Shown here one piece after another: positions 23,501-35,760 of a stretch of DNA of 64,000 bases. Position 1 is the first letter of the stretch, and each line of letters starts with the position of its first letter. This DNA comes from Hyparrhenia diplandra (taxonomy: Eukaryota > Streptophyta > Magnoliopsida > Poales > Poaceae), in NCBI GenBank assembly GCA_015847255.1, contig JADLZK010006483.1:1-64000 (forward strand), in the 5' to 3' direction. The translations under genes were made by a program, and so were the position numbers. Below the pieces are notes generated by a model. It searched no databases and was not told where the DNA came from. It worked only from the letters and a program-made list of their open reading frames with translations.

Positions 23501-26500
23501 ACATCTTTGGGCTCAAGAGTGGAAACAAATGCAGAGTGAGCAAAGTGACACATAGCATAGGTTTTGGAACGAGTTACCCTTTGATCAAGTCCTCCGATCA
23601 TGGTCTCCTCGGGGTGACGATGAATGTCAAGGGAGGCGCCGTCGGCGCCGAAGATGTCGCCTCCCCTCGATTGGAACGGGGAACCTCCTCGTGCAGCCGT
23701 CTCGCCCTACGAGGAGGCCTGCTCCACCGGACCCCGGGAAGTAGTGGTAGTAGAGTCCGGTCCGTGGGCGCGTGTCGCCGTCAATGTGGTCAATGGGGCA
23801 AGCGGTGGAGTCGCCGGGATCACCCCGGCCAACATCTTCCTGCTCCTCCTCCACAAAGATGCTCGCTCCATCTCCTCCTTTCCCCGCACACTCAAACACG
23901 AAGAGGAACAAGGCGCTAGATCTCATCGAAGGTAACCTCACAAGTCTCTACAACGCGGTTAGTCTCAAGATTTAGTACTCTATAGGCATGTGAGTGTAAA
24001 GCATATCCAAGAAAAAATGCCATCACCGATCGAGACTCAAACTTATCAAGATTACCTTGCTTGAGAATGAAGCACCCGCATCCAAACACACGAAGTGGCT
24101 CACCTTGGGCAATCTCCCAAACCGCAACTCATATGATGTCTTCTTGGTGAAAGCACGGAGAAAAATGCGGTTGGAGACATGGCACGCCGTGTTGATCGCC
24201 TCAGCCCAATACTTCCTCGGCGCCTTGTGTTCATCGAGCATGGTCCTCGCCATCTCCACAAGCGCCCGGTTCTTCCGCTCAACAATCCCATTTTGTCGCG
24301 GAACATAAGGACTCGAAAACCGGTGCTCGACACCCAAGTTAGCGCAAAGAGACTCGAACCGAGAGTTCTTGAATTCTCGTGCCATTGTCACCGCGAATTG
24401 CTCGAATAGCGGTCTCTCGTAACTCGATTCTCGGCCTCAAAATCAGATCTCGAGCAAAACCGAAAGCCTCATCCTTGCCCTCCATGAAAAAGACCCAAGA
24501 GTATCTCGAAAAATCGCCAACGATCACTAGACAATACCACTTCCCACCGACCGACCTCACCCGAGATGGACCAACGGTGTCCATGTGAAGGATCTCTCCG
24601 GTCTCGAGGTCATAACTCGAGTGGATCGGTGGGTGAGAAGCGTATACCATCTTCCCGTGGCGCCATGGGGGTGGCAAACCAAATCCTTCTCAAATTTGAG
24701 CTTAGGCAATCCCGGATTAGACCCATCGAACTCAACCTCGTGAGGAGATCAAAGCTCAGTGTCCAAGTCTCCTATGCCATTTCCACAAATCGAGAGGAGG
24801 ACCCGCCAACAAACAACAAGATGTGCCAAAACCTCGAGAAAAATCAGCCGAAAAGACTTGTCCAAATGGCACAATCCAAAGCAAATGAGATCATCGCGAG
24901 AATCCAAAACTTCGAGAGCATCCAACCTTAAAGCGTACCTCATACCCATCGCCATAAGCCGAGAGACAGAGAGTAGATTAAAGTGCGGGTTGGAGACGAG
25001 CGCCACATCCTTGAGTACAAAGTGGTCATTGATCCCGATTGACCCCGCGATAGAATCTTCCCCTTGTTGCTATCCCCCGAAAGTGATATACTCCTTAGTC
25101 TTCATGGGGGTGAGGCGGAGAACCATCTTGAGTTTCGGTCATGTGTCGAGAACATCCAGGAATCAATGAGCCACATGTCCTCCGGCCTTCCATCCTCGTG
25201 TCAACGATAGTACAAGGGATGAGCAAGTGGCACAACAACGGGGTTAGTAAACTTGGAAGAGTACCGGTGTTGACCACCTTGCCCAAGATAGGCATTAGGT
25301 AAAACAAACATCCCTCGACCTTTCTTACCAAAGTGCTCACCACGCACAACAAAGCGTGGTGCACTCCTCGTCAAACTCAAAACTCCCAAAGCGAGGATCG
25401 ACATCCACTTTCGCGAAGCACGACCACCAAAGGGTCTCACAAGGTTTGTGGCCTAGCCCTTTGAGGCCTCCTACCCTCAGGCCTAGCAACCGCGCCTCGA
25501 ACCGACCGCACACCCCTCTCATACATGCCAAGTGGCGGGTGATACATGTCGCGGTTCTCAAACTCAACTTGACGCCTAGCATCCCTCTTCCTCCTAAAGC
25601 AAAACTCAACCAAGTGACCATCTCTCCGACAATACTCGCAAAGTGATACCTCACCTCTCTTGGGTGGTTCTTCGGCTCACACTCTTGGGTGGATGGGTCA
25701 CTCTTGTTGTGGCCTTGGCTTTAGGAAGGGTTTCCTCGGGGATCTTAGGCAAAGTGTCAAGTGGGTTCTTGGTGGTTTGGTTTGGGAAGCCACACTTGTT
25801 TGGGAGGTGGAGTCTTAGTGGGCTCTTGGAGAACACCATCTTGCACAATGGGCTTGGAAGGCTCGAGTGGGGTGATCTTGGTCAACTTGGGAGTGTTTGT
25901 TGGTTTCTCACTCGAGCTCAAACCACTACCTTGACCAACCTTGCCGTGGAGATAACTTCACCCTTCCCACCTATAGCAAAGCCTAATCCCGATGTGTCGG
26001 TCCCCCTCTTGAACCGACTCATCATCATGCCAAGCCGTGGCTCTCCACAAGACACCCAACTCGTGATAGAACGGAGGTACTTGTTATCCTCATCGACTCT
26101 CTCCTTGTTATGCCTACAAGACATGAGCTCCAACTCCAAAGCTTCACACTTAGCACATTTCAAAGACGGTGCTATCTCGAGTTGGCCTTCTCAAACACGG
26201 CAAGCTTGGCAACCTTCTACGCCAGCCATTCGAGCGCAAGTTCGGACAAGACTTGCACGCACTCAACAACATAGGCTTAGCCTTCAACTCAAACGTGCTC
26301 ATCTAGCAAAGCCGAATACTTGGATTGCAAAGACATGATGCTAGACATATGCACGGCACAAGCGTCACACTCGGTCTCATCGAGACGCCAACGAGCTTCC
26401 TAAGCAACTCTATCTCCGTCATAGCCATCTCCCACTTCTCCTTGTACTCCTTTCTCTCCCTAGCGGCTCGCTTAAGCAACTTCTCTTGACAAACAAGCGC

Positions 26501-27292
26501 AACGCCCAAAGAAGACAAGGCAAACGAGATCTGTGAAGGGTTAGCGTAAGAACTTGAACCGCCCTTACCCGAGGCGAGAGCAACATTTGGTGCAGATGGG
26601 TTCTTGACGGCCCGGATCCGAGCCTCGATCTCGGAAGACTTGAGCTTGTTTGTAGAGCTCATCGGGAGTGAGGGTGTCGTAGTTTGCGAGACTCCATGAT
26701 CGCGGACACCTTCACATCCCACACCTTCCGATCCGCAGCGCACAAGAGCCGCGATCGCCTTCTCATGGTCGTCAAGCCTCTCCGACGGCTTGTTCGCCCG
26801 GCTTGTTGTAGATCGTCACGAAACCTAGCAAAGAGAGAATCGATGGACTCGCCATCAAGTTGGATTAGGTTGTTGTACTCTCTCTTGTAGGTCTCATATA
26901 GGCGGGCCTTGACTTGTGGGGTTCCTCGTGGTAGCTCTCAAGTGTCTTCCACACCTCACGAGCGGTCTCACAAGTGGCAACTCTCTCAAACTCCGTGTCT
27001 TTGAGGCTAGAGAACAACACGCTCCTTGCTCGGTTGTTGGCATTGTGTTGGGCAATTTGTTCCTCACCCACTCGGCGGCTAGCACTTGGTAATTCTCATC
27101 CTCAACAATCTCCCACACTCTCCAATCCATCCCCATAAGATGTGCTTGCATCTTAATCTTCCAGTAGGGATAGTTGGTGCCATCGAACTCCGGAGGCTTG
27201 CCACCAAAGTGACCGTACCTCTCCATGTCGCTTTCTCACGGATCAAGAACCGATTAAGGTGGATATGACCCTTAACCCGCTCCGATACCAAT
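20594..27292 (-). pseudogene. Copia internal region: gag-pol, frameshifted
   Basis: Read on the minus strand. Gag begins at about 27226 (MERYGHFGGKPPEFDGTNYP, then YWKIKMQAHL). A zinc knuckle CX2CX4HX4C (CEYCRRDGHLVEFC) lies at about 25600-25645. NPHFNLLSVSRL, marking the protease/pre-integrase boundary, is near 24990. Integrase covers about 24677-24023, with catalytic HMDTVGPSR, RGDNGT and NGIVERKNRALVEMAR. Reverse transcriptase is around 23224-23000 (KLFQMDVKSAFLNG...EEEVYVRQP). RNase H is around 22500-21972, ending ADIFTKPLD. At least ten frame changes separate these blocks. The 1.4 kb between RNase H and the 3' LTR has no recognisable product. Confidence 0.88.
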
Positions 27293-29135
27293 TGAAGGAC
27301 CGAAACGGCGACCGAGGGCGGGTGAATGGGAGCCTCAATTAAATTCTTTTCGAATTAGATGACTTGTAGCTCTCACGACCCCTCGGAGCAAAAAGCACAC
27401 ACCACACGGTATGATCACGACCTTGGATGCAAAGGTAGATGAGCTAGAGTTTGCTCTAGACTCACAAATGATCAACCGAAACCAAACGAAACAAACACGC
27501 AAGAGACGGAAGAAACAGCCTCCGCAGAGTGACCAGGACTCATCGACCGGACTCAGCGGGCGAAGTCGGGTCCAGCTGCCCGGTCGAGCGCCCGGGCCGA
27601 CGCCTCTTGCAGACCTCTCGCCAGACCGATCGGACCGGACCACGGTCAGCCCGGTCGTGCGTCCGGCCGGAGCGTCCGCCCGGTCACCCTCGACGCGCCA
27701 AGGACACCACCGGAAGCGCCCGGTCAATCCGCCAGACGGCGGCCGGTCGTCGCGTCCGGTCACCCCGACGCTGGCTGAACAGCACCCGCCCGGGGCGACT
27801 CACCCCAAAATCGATCCAAACTCACTCAAATCGAAACCTCGGGTCACAAGAATTGAGCCATAGCATCTAGGCATGTGGGTGACCATTTCCCCTTTGAAAT
27901 TTCGAGATTGATGGAGTGAATCGAGAGAAATCGCGGATCACACCTAAGAACACACCCAAAAAAAGTCACCTTGATCCAAAACTCGCCCGATCTACGTGCT
28001 CGTGAGGAATTAGCTCAAACCCTTCGGTGGAAATGATCCTCTCACGCCCTAGCACGAATCAACGCAAGAAAAACGAGATCAAACGGTGCCAAATCGAAGA
28101 AATCGCGAAGAGAATAGGGGAGAGGATGAACTCGGGAAGAACAAGTGAAGAACTCAAAATCACAGCTCATGAACAACAAAGAACACCGATCAATCGATCC
28201 AAACGTCACCCCGCGGATAAAGCTAATCACAGCTAGCCCTTGCTCGCAAATCTTGGTACAAATCGGGTGGACCTCTCACACCTCGCTCCTCAGAACCCTA
28301 ATGGAAAATATGAAAATGAGAGGCAAGGGAGGATGAAGGGGTATGCCCCCCGCTAAATAGCCCCTATTCCCTCCGCCTAAACTACCCCTAGGATACATGA
28401 GTCGGTTTTGTAACCCTAAGGCTATTTCCGTCGACTCTGGGTAATCTTCGATCCGACGGCCACCCCGCGCCTTCCTCACCGTAGCCTTGCCTCCACGCAA
28501 TCTCCCCGATGCCGCCGCGTGCCGCCCTTCCGTCGTTCCGTGAACACTTCGGGTTTTGAGGCGCAAACCCGCGAAAACCCGCGCTGTGGTTTTGAGGCCC
28601 AAACCACCAAACCCGCCTCGTGGTTTTGAGGCCCAAACCAATTTAAAACCCGCGCCGATGGTTTTGAGGGCAAACCACCAAACCTCCTCGACACGTGTCA
28701 CCGCCGTCTTGACCGCCTCGAAGTCGCCAAGTCATCCGAGCTCCCCGCTCGCCTTTGACGCCTTCGCCGCCTTGACCCGATCGACACGGTCTCGCCACGC
28801 CCCTCTTGCATCCGTCGATGTCCCGGATGTCACCACCATGGCTAGCCGCCTCGCACCCGGTCCCTCGGTCCAAGCCTCACGCCCGTCCCTTCACCTCCAC
28901 GGTCCGTCAGCCCGCACGCCCTCCTTGGCACCTTCACCTCTCCGTCGCCTACCATCTCCGAGCTCCCACACCGCACAACACGAACCAAGAGATATCGTCT
29001 TGACACACTCCACGTGTGCTTAGGTGAACCATAGCCGAAGCAGTAAAAGATAAAAGAAAATAGAGAAAGAATGTTGAGTGTTGACAATCACTACATCAAA
29101 ACTAAACACATTTGAGATAAAACAACCATGTGTTC
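27293..29135 (-). repeat. 5' LTR of the 10.4-kb copia element
   Basis: 1843 bp, paired with 18776-20593. The copies differ mainly by one- to three-base indels and local substitutions in GC-rich segments, while AT-rich segments are almost identical. The primer-binding site lies immediately left (about 27280-27292). Confidence 0.92.
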
Positions 29136-29144
29136 AAGATATTG

Positions 29145-29660
29145 GACTATCCATTGATTTCTTTTGAAATGCAAATGTAGTTTGTGTGCTTAACCGGCCT
29201 TGATGTTTTTTTCTTTCACTTGTACCCCCTGATAGCCATGTCTATTGCTTGAATCGCTTGGTTGAAAATATTATCATCTATATTTTCTTTTGATTGGGAT
29301 AGCTCCAAAGCCTTCATTACTAGTAAACGTCTCTTCAACTCATTGGACTGGGCATGAGCAAACCAAATCCTTTCTGCTTATGTAATCGTTTCTTTTTTTT
29401 TTTTTTGACCTTGCTTCTCTGATCCCAAAGCCGATTTCCCAGGAATATGTATTGTAGAATTCTTTAGCTTCTTCAAAAGAGTTGAATGTCGTTCCAACAT
29501 ATGGAAACAATACTGGCTCGCCACTCCTTTCTTTAGCCGTAGCAATTGCTGTGCTTAATGCAGTGACACTAGTGGGATTCAAACAAGAGTCTGGGCCTTG
29601 TTTGCCTCGCTTTCTGAGGTTAGCAAGTAGGTTATGGACCGTTAGCAAATACTGAAATCT
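29145..29660 (-). pseudogene. FAR1/FRS-like fragment with middle missing
   Basis: On the minus strand from 29648, residues include VGTTFNSFEEAKEFYNTYSW, then IGFGIR, a Lys-rich run and RNDYISRKDLVCSC. This is the start of a FAR1 DNA-binding (WRKY-GCM1) domain, as in FHY3/FAR1-related factors and MULE transposases. The reading then passes straight to NELKRRLLVMKALELSQ...IFNQAIQAIDMAI (29330-29210), which resembles the C-terminal helical tail of FRS proteins. The MULE transposase core and SWIM zinc finger that should lie between are absent, so this is a deletion derivative. It abuts the copia target site at 29144. Confidence 0.7.
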
Positions 29661-30300
29661 TAAAGTTTGAAGTAGTATAGTATGTTGTGGATGTGTAGCT
29701 TAGTTAATGTAGTACTGGTAATAGGAATCATAAGCACAGATGGAGATATTACTAATATTGTGTCCAGTATGACATGCTATAGTTGCTCATTTCTACAAGT
29801 TTTGACTTTTTCTTGCAATAGATGAAACGGTAGGACTCGTGAGCAACAAATCATCCAGAAACATGTACCTTTTCTTGTAGGATAAGCTTGTAAGTACCTC
29901 ACATGGTGTTGCTGCTCTTTCCTCTGCTTGATATCCTACAAGCTCTCGTGCATATGTTGATGCTTCCTGTGTGCGACGCCCTGAGGGATGAACTTCTCCA
30001 GAGCTGGGATCCAGAGGAGCCATTGACGAGTTGGTGTATAAGTGCTAGGTATGAAACGACTGAGTCTGTTGAAACGACCTATTTATGTTTGAATCCAAGG
30101 TGTTGCTCTTACAAGCGGCCAGTCTGTTTGAAAGTTCACCTAACTTTGCTCTTGATGGTCCAATGCAGTTGTTTTATCTGTACTTTTGTTGGTAGATGGA
30201 AGCAGACATATTAATGGTCTGTCCACGACAGTGCCGTATAAGCGGGGAGGCTGCATCATTGCCGCATACTAATCGTAAGTTGTTACGGGGTTCGTTGTTT
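29661..30300. other. Unassigned sequence
   Basis: No recognised gene. Reading frames at 29793-30023 (-) and 29903-30214 (+) overlap and resemble nothing known. Confidence 0.4.
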
Positions 30301-30670
30301 TTAACTTTTTAATAATCGATTCGGTATGTGCAAGTGTCCAGCATATCGTCCGTCTATTGCTTGTAACGACCTCCATTCCCAGCCGTCGATAGGGGGGTAT
30401 CTCAGCACGGTGGCATATAGTTCGCGTTCCGTGGGGCACATGGCTTTCTGCTCGCCCTTCATTTGTGGCCCGCTAATTAATTTGGCTAATTGAGGCTGAT
30501 CTCGATCTGCATGCATGCATGCACGTTTACCGTCCCTCCTATTTTTCTGCTCTGCTTAACCATTCACACCGTTTAACTAAACTCCTTCTTCACCGATCTA
30601 ATCTCATCAAACTTTCCTACTTTGTCTTTTTCTTATCAATTTCTCTATCTCATTCCAAGATCTGGTCGTG

Positions 30671-30763
30671 ATGCAAGGGGCCGTGCTGGTGGCCATCGCG
30701 ACCGCCATCGGCAACCTGCTGCAGGGGTGGGACAACGCCACCATCGCCGCCGTGGTGATCTAG
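30671..30763 (+). pseudogene. Orphan first-exon fragment of a tonoplast sugar transporter
   Basis: The ATG at 30671 opens GAVLVAIATAIGNLLQGWDN followed by ATIAAVVI and a stop at 30763. This matches the N-terminus of tonoplast monosaccharide transporters (TMT/TST, MSSP), whose first membrane helix carries IGNLLQGWDNATIAGA. The family continues for more than 700 residues, but nothing further follows here. The upstream 350 bases look like a genuine 5' region (pyrimidine-rich, CATGCATGCATGC palindrome at about 30510). The fragment is either a captured gene piece or the stump of a gene cut by insertion. Confidence 0.75.
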
Positions 30764-31079
30764 AATCTTTCACTCCCTTTGATCTTGTTTGCGCACACCA
30801 TAGCTTTGTAACTATCCCTTTTGATGTTTTCTCTCTTTTACGGTCCTCTTCTGTAACCGTTTGCTTGTGCTTTTACTCGAATGAGCAGTGAAAGTTCTAA
30901 CCTTCCCCTCTCTTTCTGTTTTTCTTTATTGGAAACTCAGCTAGCTTTGCATATTCTCTGTAGAATACAAAGGTGTGCTCCCATTCATCAAACGATTGCA
31001 CATTGTTTGGCACAAACTTCTCATCCAGTTGATCGTGCTACAGACAAATTTTTTTTGTTAATAACAGCCATTTGACTAG

Positions 31080-32103
31080 TATTATGCAGTACATTAACAT
31101 ATTTAGTAATCAATATATCAGTATTCAGTATATCAGTATTTACTCATCGAGATAGTAGTATTATGCGATAAGTCTCTTGTACTTCAGGGGTTAGCATTGC
31201 TTCTTTCCCTACAGTTGTAGGAGGAGCTTTTAGAGGCGGATGTCTCATCTCATTTGCCATCCACAGCAGGCTCACTGCTAATGGATGAGCAACCACAATC
31301 TGGTGTTCGAGCAGACGAGTAATTGCCACCTTGTGTTCCAGCAGTCCCACATCCGAACGCAGATGGTTGACACATGTTAGACGACGAATTCTTTTGCTTA
31401 ATCTCTTTGGTAGTATTGGGAAAGGTTGGACTCATGGAAGGACCACTTTCCATATTGAAGAGTTTGTATTAGACCCCTACAAATGAAAGGCAAATCCAAT
31501 ATGAGTATCAGTAGTCCAGTAATATTCAGTAATGTTGAGTGATCGTAATGGTCAGAAATTCCGAGTCTAATGGTAGTGTGCTTGACGTTGCATTTTAAGA
31601 GAAATACTGAATGCTACTGCACAAATACTGACAAATCTTAGTACTAACAAGTACTTAAATACTCACGGCTACTGACAAATACTTCCAACTACTGTATTGA
31701 TGGCTATTGAATACTAACAAGATATTGACAAGATTTTAACAAGATATACTGAGCCACCACCAAAAATGCTTAAAGATGCTAACAAGACATTGGCAAGTAC
31801 TTAGAGATAGTAGAAACTGGTATCTCCGAGCATAGTACTGAATGTACTTACAAATCATCGTGTACTGAATGTATAATATTCTGGATGACACGACATTGTA
31901 CTAGGTGATAATGGAGCTACTTATAAATACTAAAACCTGAAGAACAAATATACCGATGGCTACTGATTACTTAGCCACAATGTCACATGAACTAAGAAAG
32001 TGGAACCACTATGCCACAATGCCAGCTACCCAAATATACTGAGAATTACTGAAAGCTACTTACCGAAATCTTTCAAAGACATTCAGTAATACAGTAATCC
32101 AGT
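31080..32103. repeat. CAGTA/TACTG-rich array
   Basis: Words such as CAGTATATCAGTATTCAGTA, TACTGAATG, CTACTGACAAATACT and ACTAACAAGTACTT recur dozens of times in both orientations. Short motifs in both orientations at high density are typical of subterminal regions of class II elements (CACTA, MULE). I found no matching terminal inverted repeat. The LINE inserted into the right edge of this tract. Confidence 0.55.
31253..31479 (-). pseudogene. Possible exon of an unidentified gene
   Basis: A likely acceptor (CATTTGTAG) precedes an ATG at 31453 and about 67 codons (MESGPSMSPTFPNTTKEI...), Ser/Cys/Gly-rich. An overlapping frame (31350-31144) continues with ANEMRHPPLKAPPTTVGK. I do not recognise the protein. 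It might be the 5' part of the FAR1-like gene whose remnant lies at 29145-29660, on the same strand; this is a guess. Confidence 0.3.
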
Positions 32104-32338
32104 ATAAGTAAATACTTTTTTTTCGACCGCCGCTCTCACCATTATTTCATTAAGAGGAGGTCAAAACACAAAGGCGTTTACAAACGGATGTCAAGCGGAC
32201 ATCGAAACCAAAGCAAAACAAAAAGAACAACCGAACGAAAGAACAAACGAAACGGCAAACCGAAGATCCTAACCTGACCACACGAGTGACCGAACGAACG
32301 GAGGTACACTAAGCCACCTGAAGGACGCTGGAGCGGTA

Positions 32339-33405
32339 CTACATCCTAAAGCTAATTTGCGACCACACGCTCACTGCCGGCGCTAGGACAGCAAACCCGG
32401 CACCCAGCCAATCTTCTGCTTCCCTTGCCACAGCTGCTGCCATTTCCAACATCGAAGCTGATTGATTTCTGAAGACGCGTGCATTGCGTTCCTTCCATAC
32501 CACCCAAGAACACAAGAGAAGGAAACTGTCAAACATCCTTCGGCATTCCCTGTCGACTCTCCTTCGCTGCCGCAGCCACCACTCGGCGATGTCCATCTCT
32601 TCCTGCGGCACTAAGCTCTGCAAGCACGGTCAGGCGCACTCGTGCGCCAAAGCTCCTTCGCCCCCAACATGGACGCCGCCCCATGGAAGAAAGCCCGGTA
32701 AGCAGATGATGCCGAGTAAACACCATTTGCCGTCCATCTCCAGACAAATCTGTCAGGCACTAGAGGCTGTAACTCCACATCCCGGACGAGGCGCCACACG
32801 CGTAGATACTGGCAAATGACCTGCGCAGTTGGAGCACCGACGATGTCATCGACCCAGGAGCTAAGATGCAGCGCATGTTTTACAGTTTTCTTCTTGCCGG
32901 CTCTCGACAGCGCGCCAAACAAGCACGGCGCAAACTCGCAGAGGCGACCAACCGGCAACCATGAGTCTAGCCACATGAGGGCCGACGCTCCATCACCAAG
33001 GCTGACCGATATACTTGCATCAGCCATGGCCGCGACCACCTTATCCGTAGTCTGAGGCAAGCCTGCCCACGGCGAGTCAGGGTTGGTCCTGCCCAGCCAA
33101 ACCCATCTCAATCTGAGCGCCATGCCGAAAAGGTGGAGATCCAGGAGGCCAAGGCCACCCAGGTCCGTCGGCCTGCAAACCACCGGCCACGCCAACATAC
33201 ACTTGCCACCCGTAGTCACGACGGAACCTGACCAAATGAAGGCACGGCGATACCCATCGACCTGACCAACGGCCCAGCGAGAGAGGCAACAAGAGATGGC
33301 CACATGGGTTGGGATGGAGGACGGCGTCACCTTGGCTAGCCGCAGGCCAGCTTTGGTGAGTAGATCCGCCTTCCATGTCGGTATCCTTCTTTGTGACTGC
33401 ATCAA
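32339..33405 (-). pseudogene. LINE ORF2, C-terminal part with zf-RVT domain
   Basis: The 264-residue frame from 33405 holds the thumb and connection region typical of plant L1 ORF2 (CMLAWPVVCRPTDLGGLGLL, then LRLRWVWL and SWLPVGRL). It ends with the zf-RVT region (FVWRWTANGVYSASSAYRAF). After a frame change the tail continues at 32623-32339 (RRMFDSFLLLCSWVVWKERN). No RNase H domain was noted. Confidence 0.85.
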
Positions 33406-33591
33406 CTAACGCCGCTCATCGGCCGACACCGGGCGGACAGAGAGCGGGACGCCTGTGTACTGCCGGGGAGCGGCGCCAAGACGCATGGAAACGCTGCCAC
33501 AATGTTGAACATCGTCGGCGGAGCACCTTATCGGGCGACAAAGCACACTTATCAAAGTTAGTTAGCAGCCCCGATGCACCAGCAAAGAGGT

Positions 33592-34700
33592 TCAGGATCT
33601 CCGTGGCCGCAGCGAGGTCGGCTGGGTAGCGGCTTCGGGGAAGAGAACGAGATCATCAGCGTATAGCGATGTTCTATGTCGGATCACGACCGGCAGTGGC
33701 GAAAGGATCTGCTGCGTGTCCGCTGCACTGAACAACGCGTTGAGTACCTCCATGCAAATCACGAACAGCATTGGGGAGATGGGGTCTCCCGCCGCAGCCT
33801 CTCGCGTGCACAATCCTCCGCGACCCGGCGGCCGTTCAACATGATTACGGTGCTTTCGCCGTGGAAAGAAACATGGCCATCCGGTTGGTCCATCGCCGCG
33901 GGGAACCCAATGAAGGATGAACCTCGGCGAGAAAAGGCCATGCTACCGAAGTCGAAGGCCTTGGCGATGTCGATCTTGAGGAGGACCGAAGGATGTCTAT
34001 TGGTGTGTAACCAGCGACACGCGAGCCGCGGCCGCCAGTTGTCGTGGATGGATCTCCCCTTGATGAAGGCGCTCGATTAGCAAACAACAATCTCGCCAAG
34101 CCAGGCGCCAATCTCCGAGCTAAGCATTTAGTGAAGATCTTCTCGAAAGCCGTGGATCAAGCTTATCGCCTATAGTCCTTGAGGCCGGGTCGGGTTAGGG
34201 CGTTTCCTCGGTAACACCATGACCGCGTCATTCGGAAGATTGAAGCTTCTCCCATCCAAATGACGAGTGCGTGAAAGGCGCCACTACATGGTCCGACCAC
34301 CTCCCATGCGACCTTGTAGAATAGACCCCTGAATCCGGCGGGACCGGGAGCACGGTCGGATGGTATTTCCGACAGGTTGCCCGGATCTCCTCTTCGGTGA
34401 AGCACGCAGTCGATGCCACCGCAGATTGAGCCTTGGCAAGAGGTCATCGAGCACAACGGAATTGGTCCCGTGAACGGCTTGCCAAGATATTGTTGTAGTA
34501 TTTAAAGGCGAGGTCACGCTTCTCGGTCTCCTCGGTGAGTGGAACCCCTTCATACTTGGATGGCGGCAATGAAATTCTTGCGGCTCCTATGACAGCTTGT
34601 AGATGGAAGAACCTTGTATTCGCGTCACCCTCACCAAGGTACGACACGAGAGCCAGTACGTGCAATGGTCCTTGAGAGGGAAGCCAAACCTAGACTCCTC
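33592..34700 (-). pseudogene. LINE ORF2, reverse transcriptase core
   Basis: AAAGDPISPMLFVICMEVLN precedes the catalytic YADD (about 33652-33663) followed by LVLF, the plant L1 reverse-transcriptase signature. Upstream (34456-34163) lie remnants of the finger region (LPVPPDSGVYSTRSHG corresponds to the usual PGPDGF segment). Several frame changes interrupt it. Confidence 0.85.
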
Positions 34701-34969
34701 GCCTTGAGCTCGACGCGAGAACCCGCCGGATTGTAAAGGCTCCTTCGGTCTTCTTGTGCATCGAAGCCGGGCGATGATCTCGCGTGCCCAAAAGCTCAAA
34801 GGCGGATGCTACCAATCGGCCAGTGAACTCCACGCTTTTGCGCCTTGGCCGTGCGGCCGTAGCTTGACATCCGGCCGCCTAAGCGCCCACGCCACCCGGC
34901 ACTTCACGCTCCCAAGCCTCTACCACGACCTCCATGAAGCCCGGCATGCGAGGCGAAAAAGCTTCGAAT

Positions 34970-35760
34970 TTAAAGCGGCGCCGCTCTTGACGCGGTCGAC
35001 AAATTTAGCATGAGGGGTGCATGATCGAACCGTCCAAGACGGTGCTCGTAGATGATGGTCGGGAAGTTAGCCATCCGGCTACCGCCGCCAAGCCTGTCGA
35101 TTCGGCTCAAAGTGTCGGCTTTGGCTCTCTCGTTAACTCCGTATACGGTAGGCCATGCGGTAGAGTTCATCCACGACCATGGAGTTTAAGGCTCGTCGAA
35201 CAGGCCGCATGGATGCCGATTGATCAAGCCGTTGTTTTTTTGTCACCACCTGATAAATCATGTTGAAATCTCCCCCACATCAAAGATGTTATCTGCAGAT
35301 TCACGGCCCTAACGCCAACAATTCATCAAAGGAATTCACTTGGGGTCATCCTTGGTCCGTCCATACACAAAGACCACGGCTCACCGGTCATTATCAACCG
35401 GCGGAGATCAACGGTGATCAGTATTTTTCGGCAACACGTGGTCGTGGCGCCCGGGGAGACACGCCTTGAGCCATCCTACGATTATCCCACCCGACGCACC
35501 CCCGGCCAGAAGGCAAAACAACATAATCAAAAGCCGTTCCCATTAGCCGGGCGAGCCCAAGTTCTGAGAGAGTACATCGACCTTGGTTTCGACCAAACAC
35601 ACAACGGAGGCACGCTCCCGAATGACAAACTCTCGCCTTTGCGCCGCGCGGCGCACGCACGTGTGTTTGGCGCCACTCACATTCGAGGAGGAACAAATGC
35701 TTTGCTAACATGGGAAACTAATTTGCGACCATGGACCGGTAGGCCTAGACCCTACTCACC
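34970..35760 (-). pseudogene. LINE ORF2, endonuclease domain
   Basis: The frame 35711-35418 includes LGLARLMGTAFDYVVLPSGR, where L1 endonucleases have the loop before GGI. The frame 35170-34970 includes SRIDRLGG...RLGRFDHAPLML, matching the closing catalytic SDHAP motif of the EEP family; here FDHAP replaces SDHAP. Confidence 0.75.

Larger units (their letters stand above)
18776..29135 (-). mobile_element. Full-length Ty1-copia element, 10.4 kb
   Basis: A complete but decayed copia retrotransposon on the minus strand. LTRs lie at 18776-20593 and 27293-29135, with TGAA/TTCA-type ends. The primer-binding site just inside the right LTR reads TGGTATCGGAGC (initiator tRNA-Met). The 3' LTR is preceded by a short purine-rich run (AAGGGGAGATTG). 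Gag, zinc knuckle, protease/pre-integrase, integrase, reverse transcriptase and RNase H follow in the copia order. The direct repeat AAGATATTG flanks the element (18767-18775 and 29136-29144), longer than the 5-bp duplication usual for copia. Frames are interrupted many times, so this copy is not autonomous. Confidence 0.9.
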
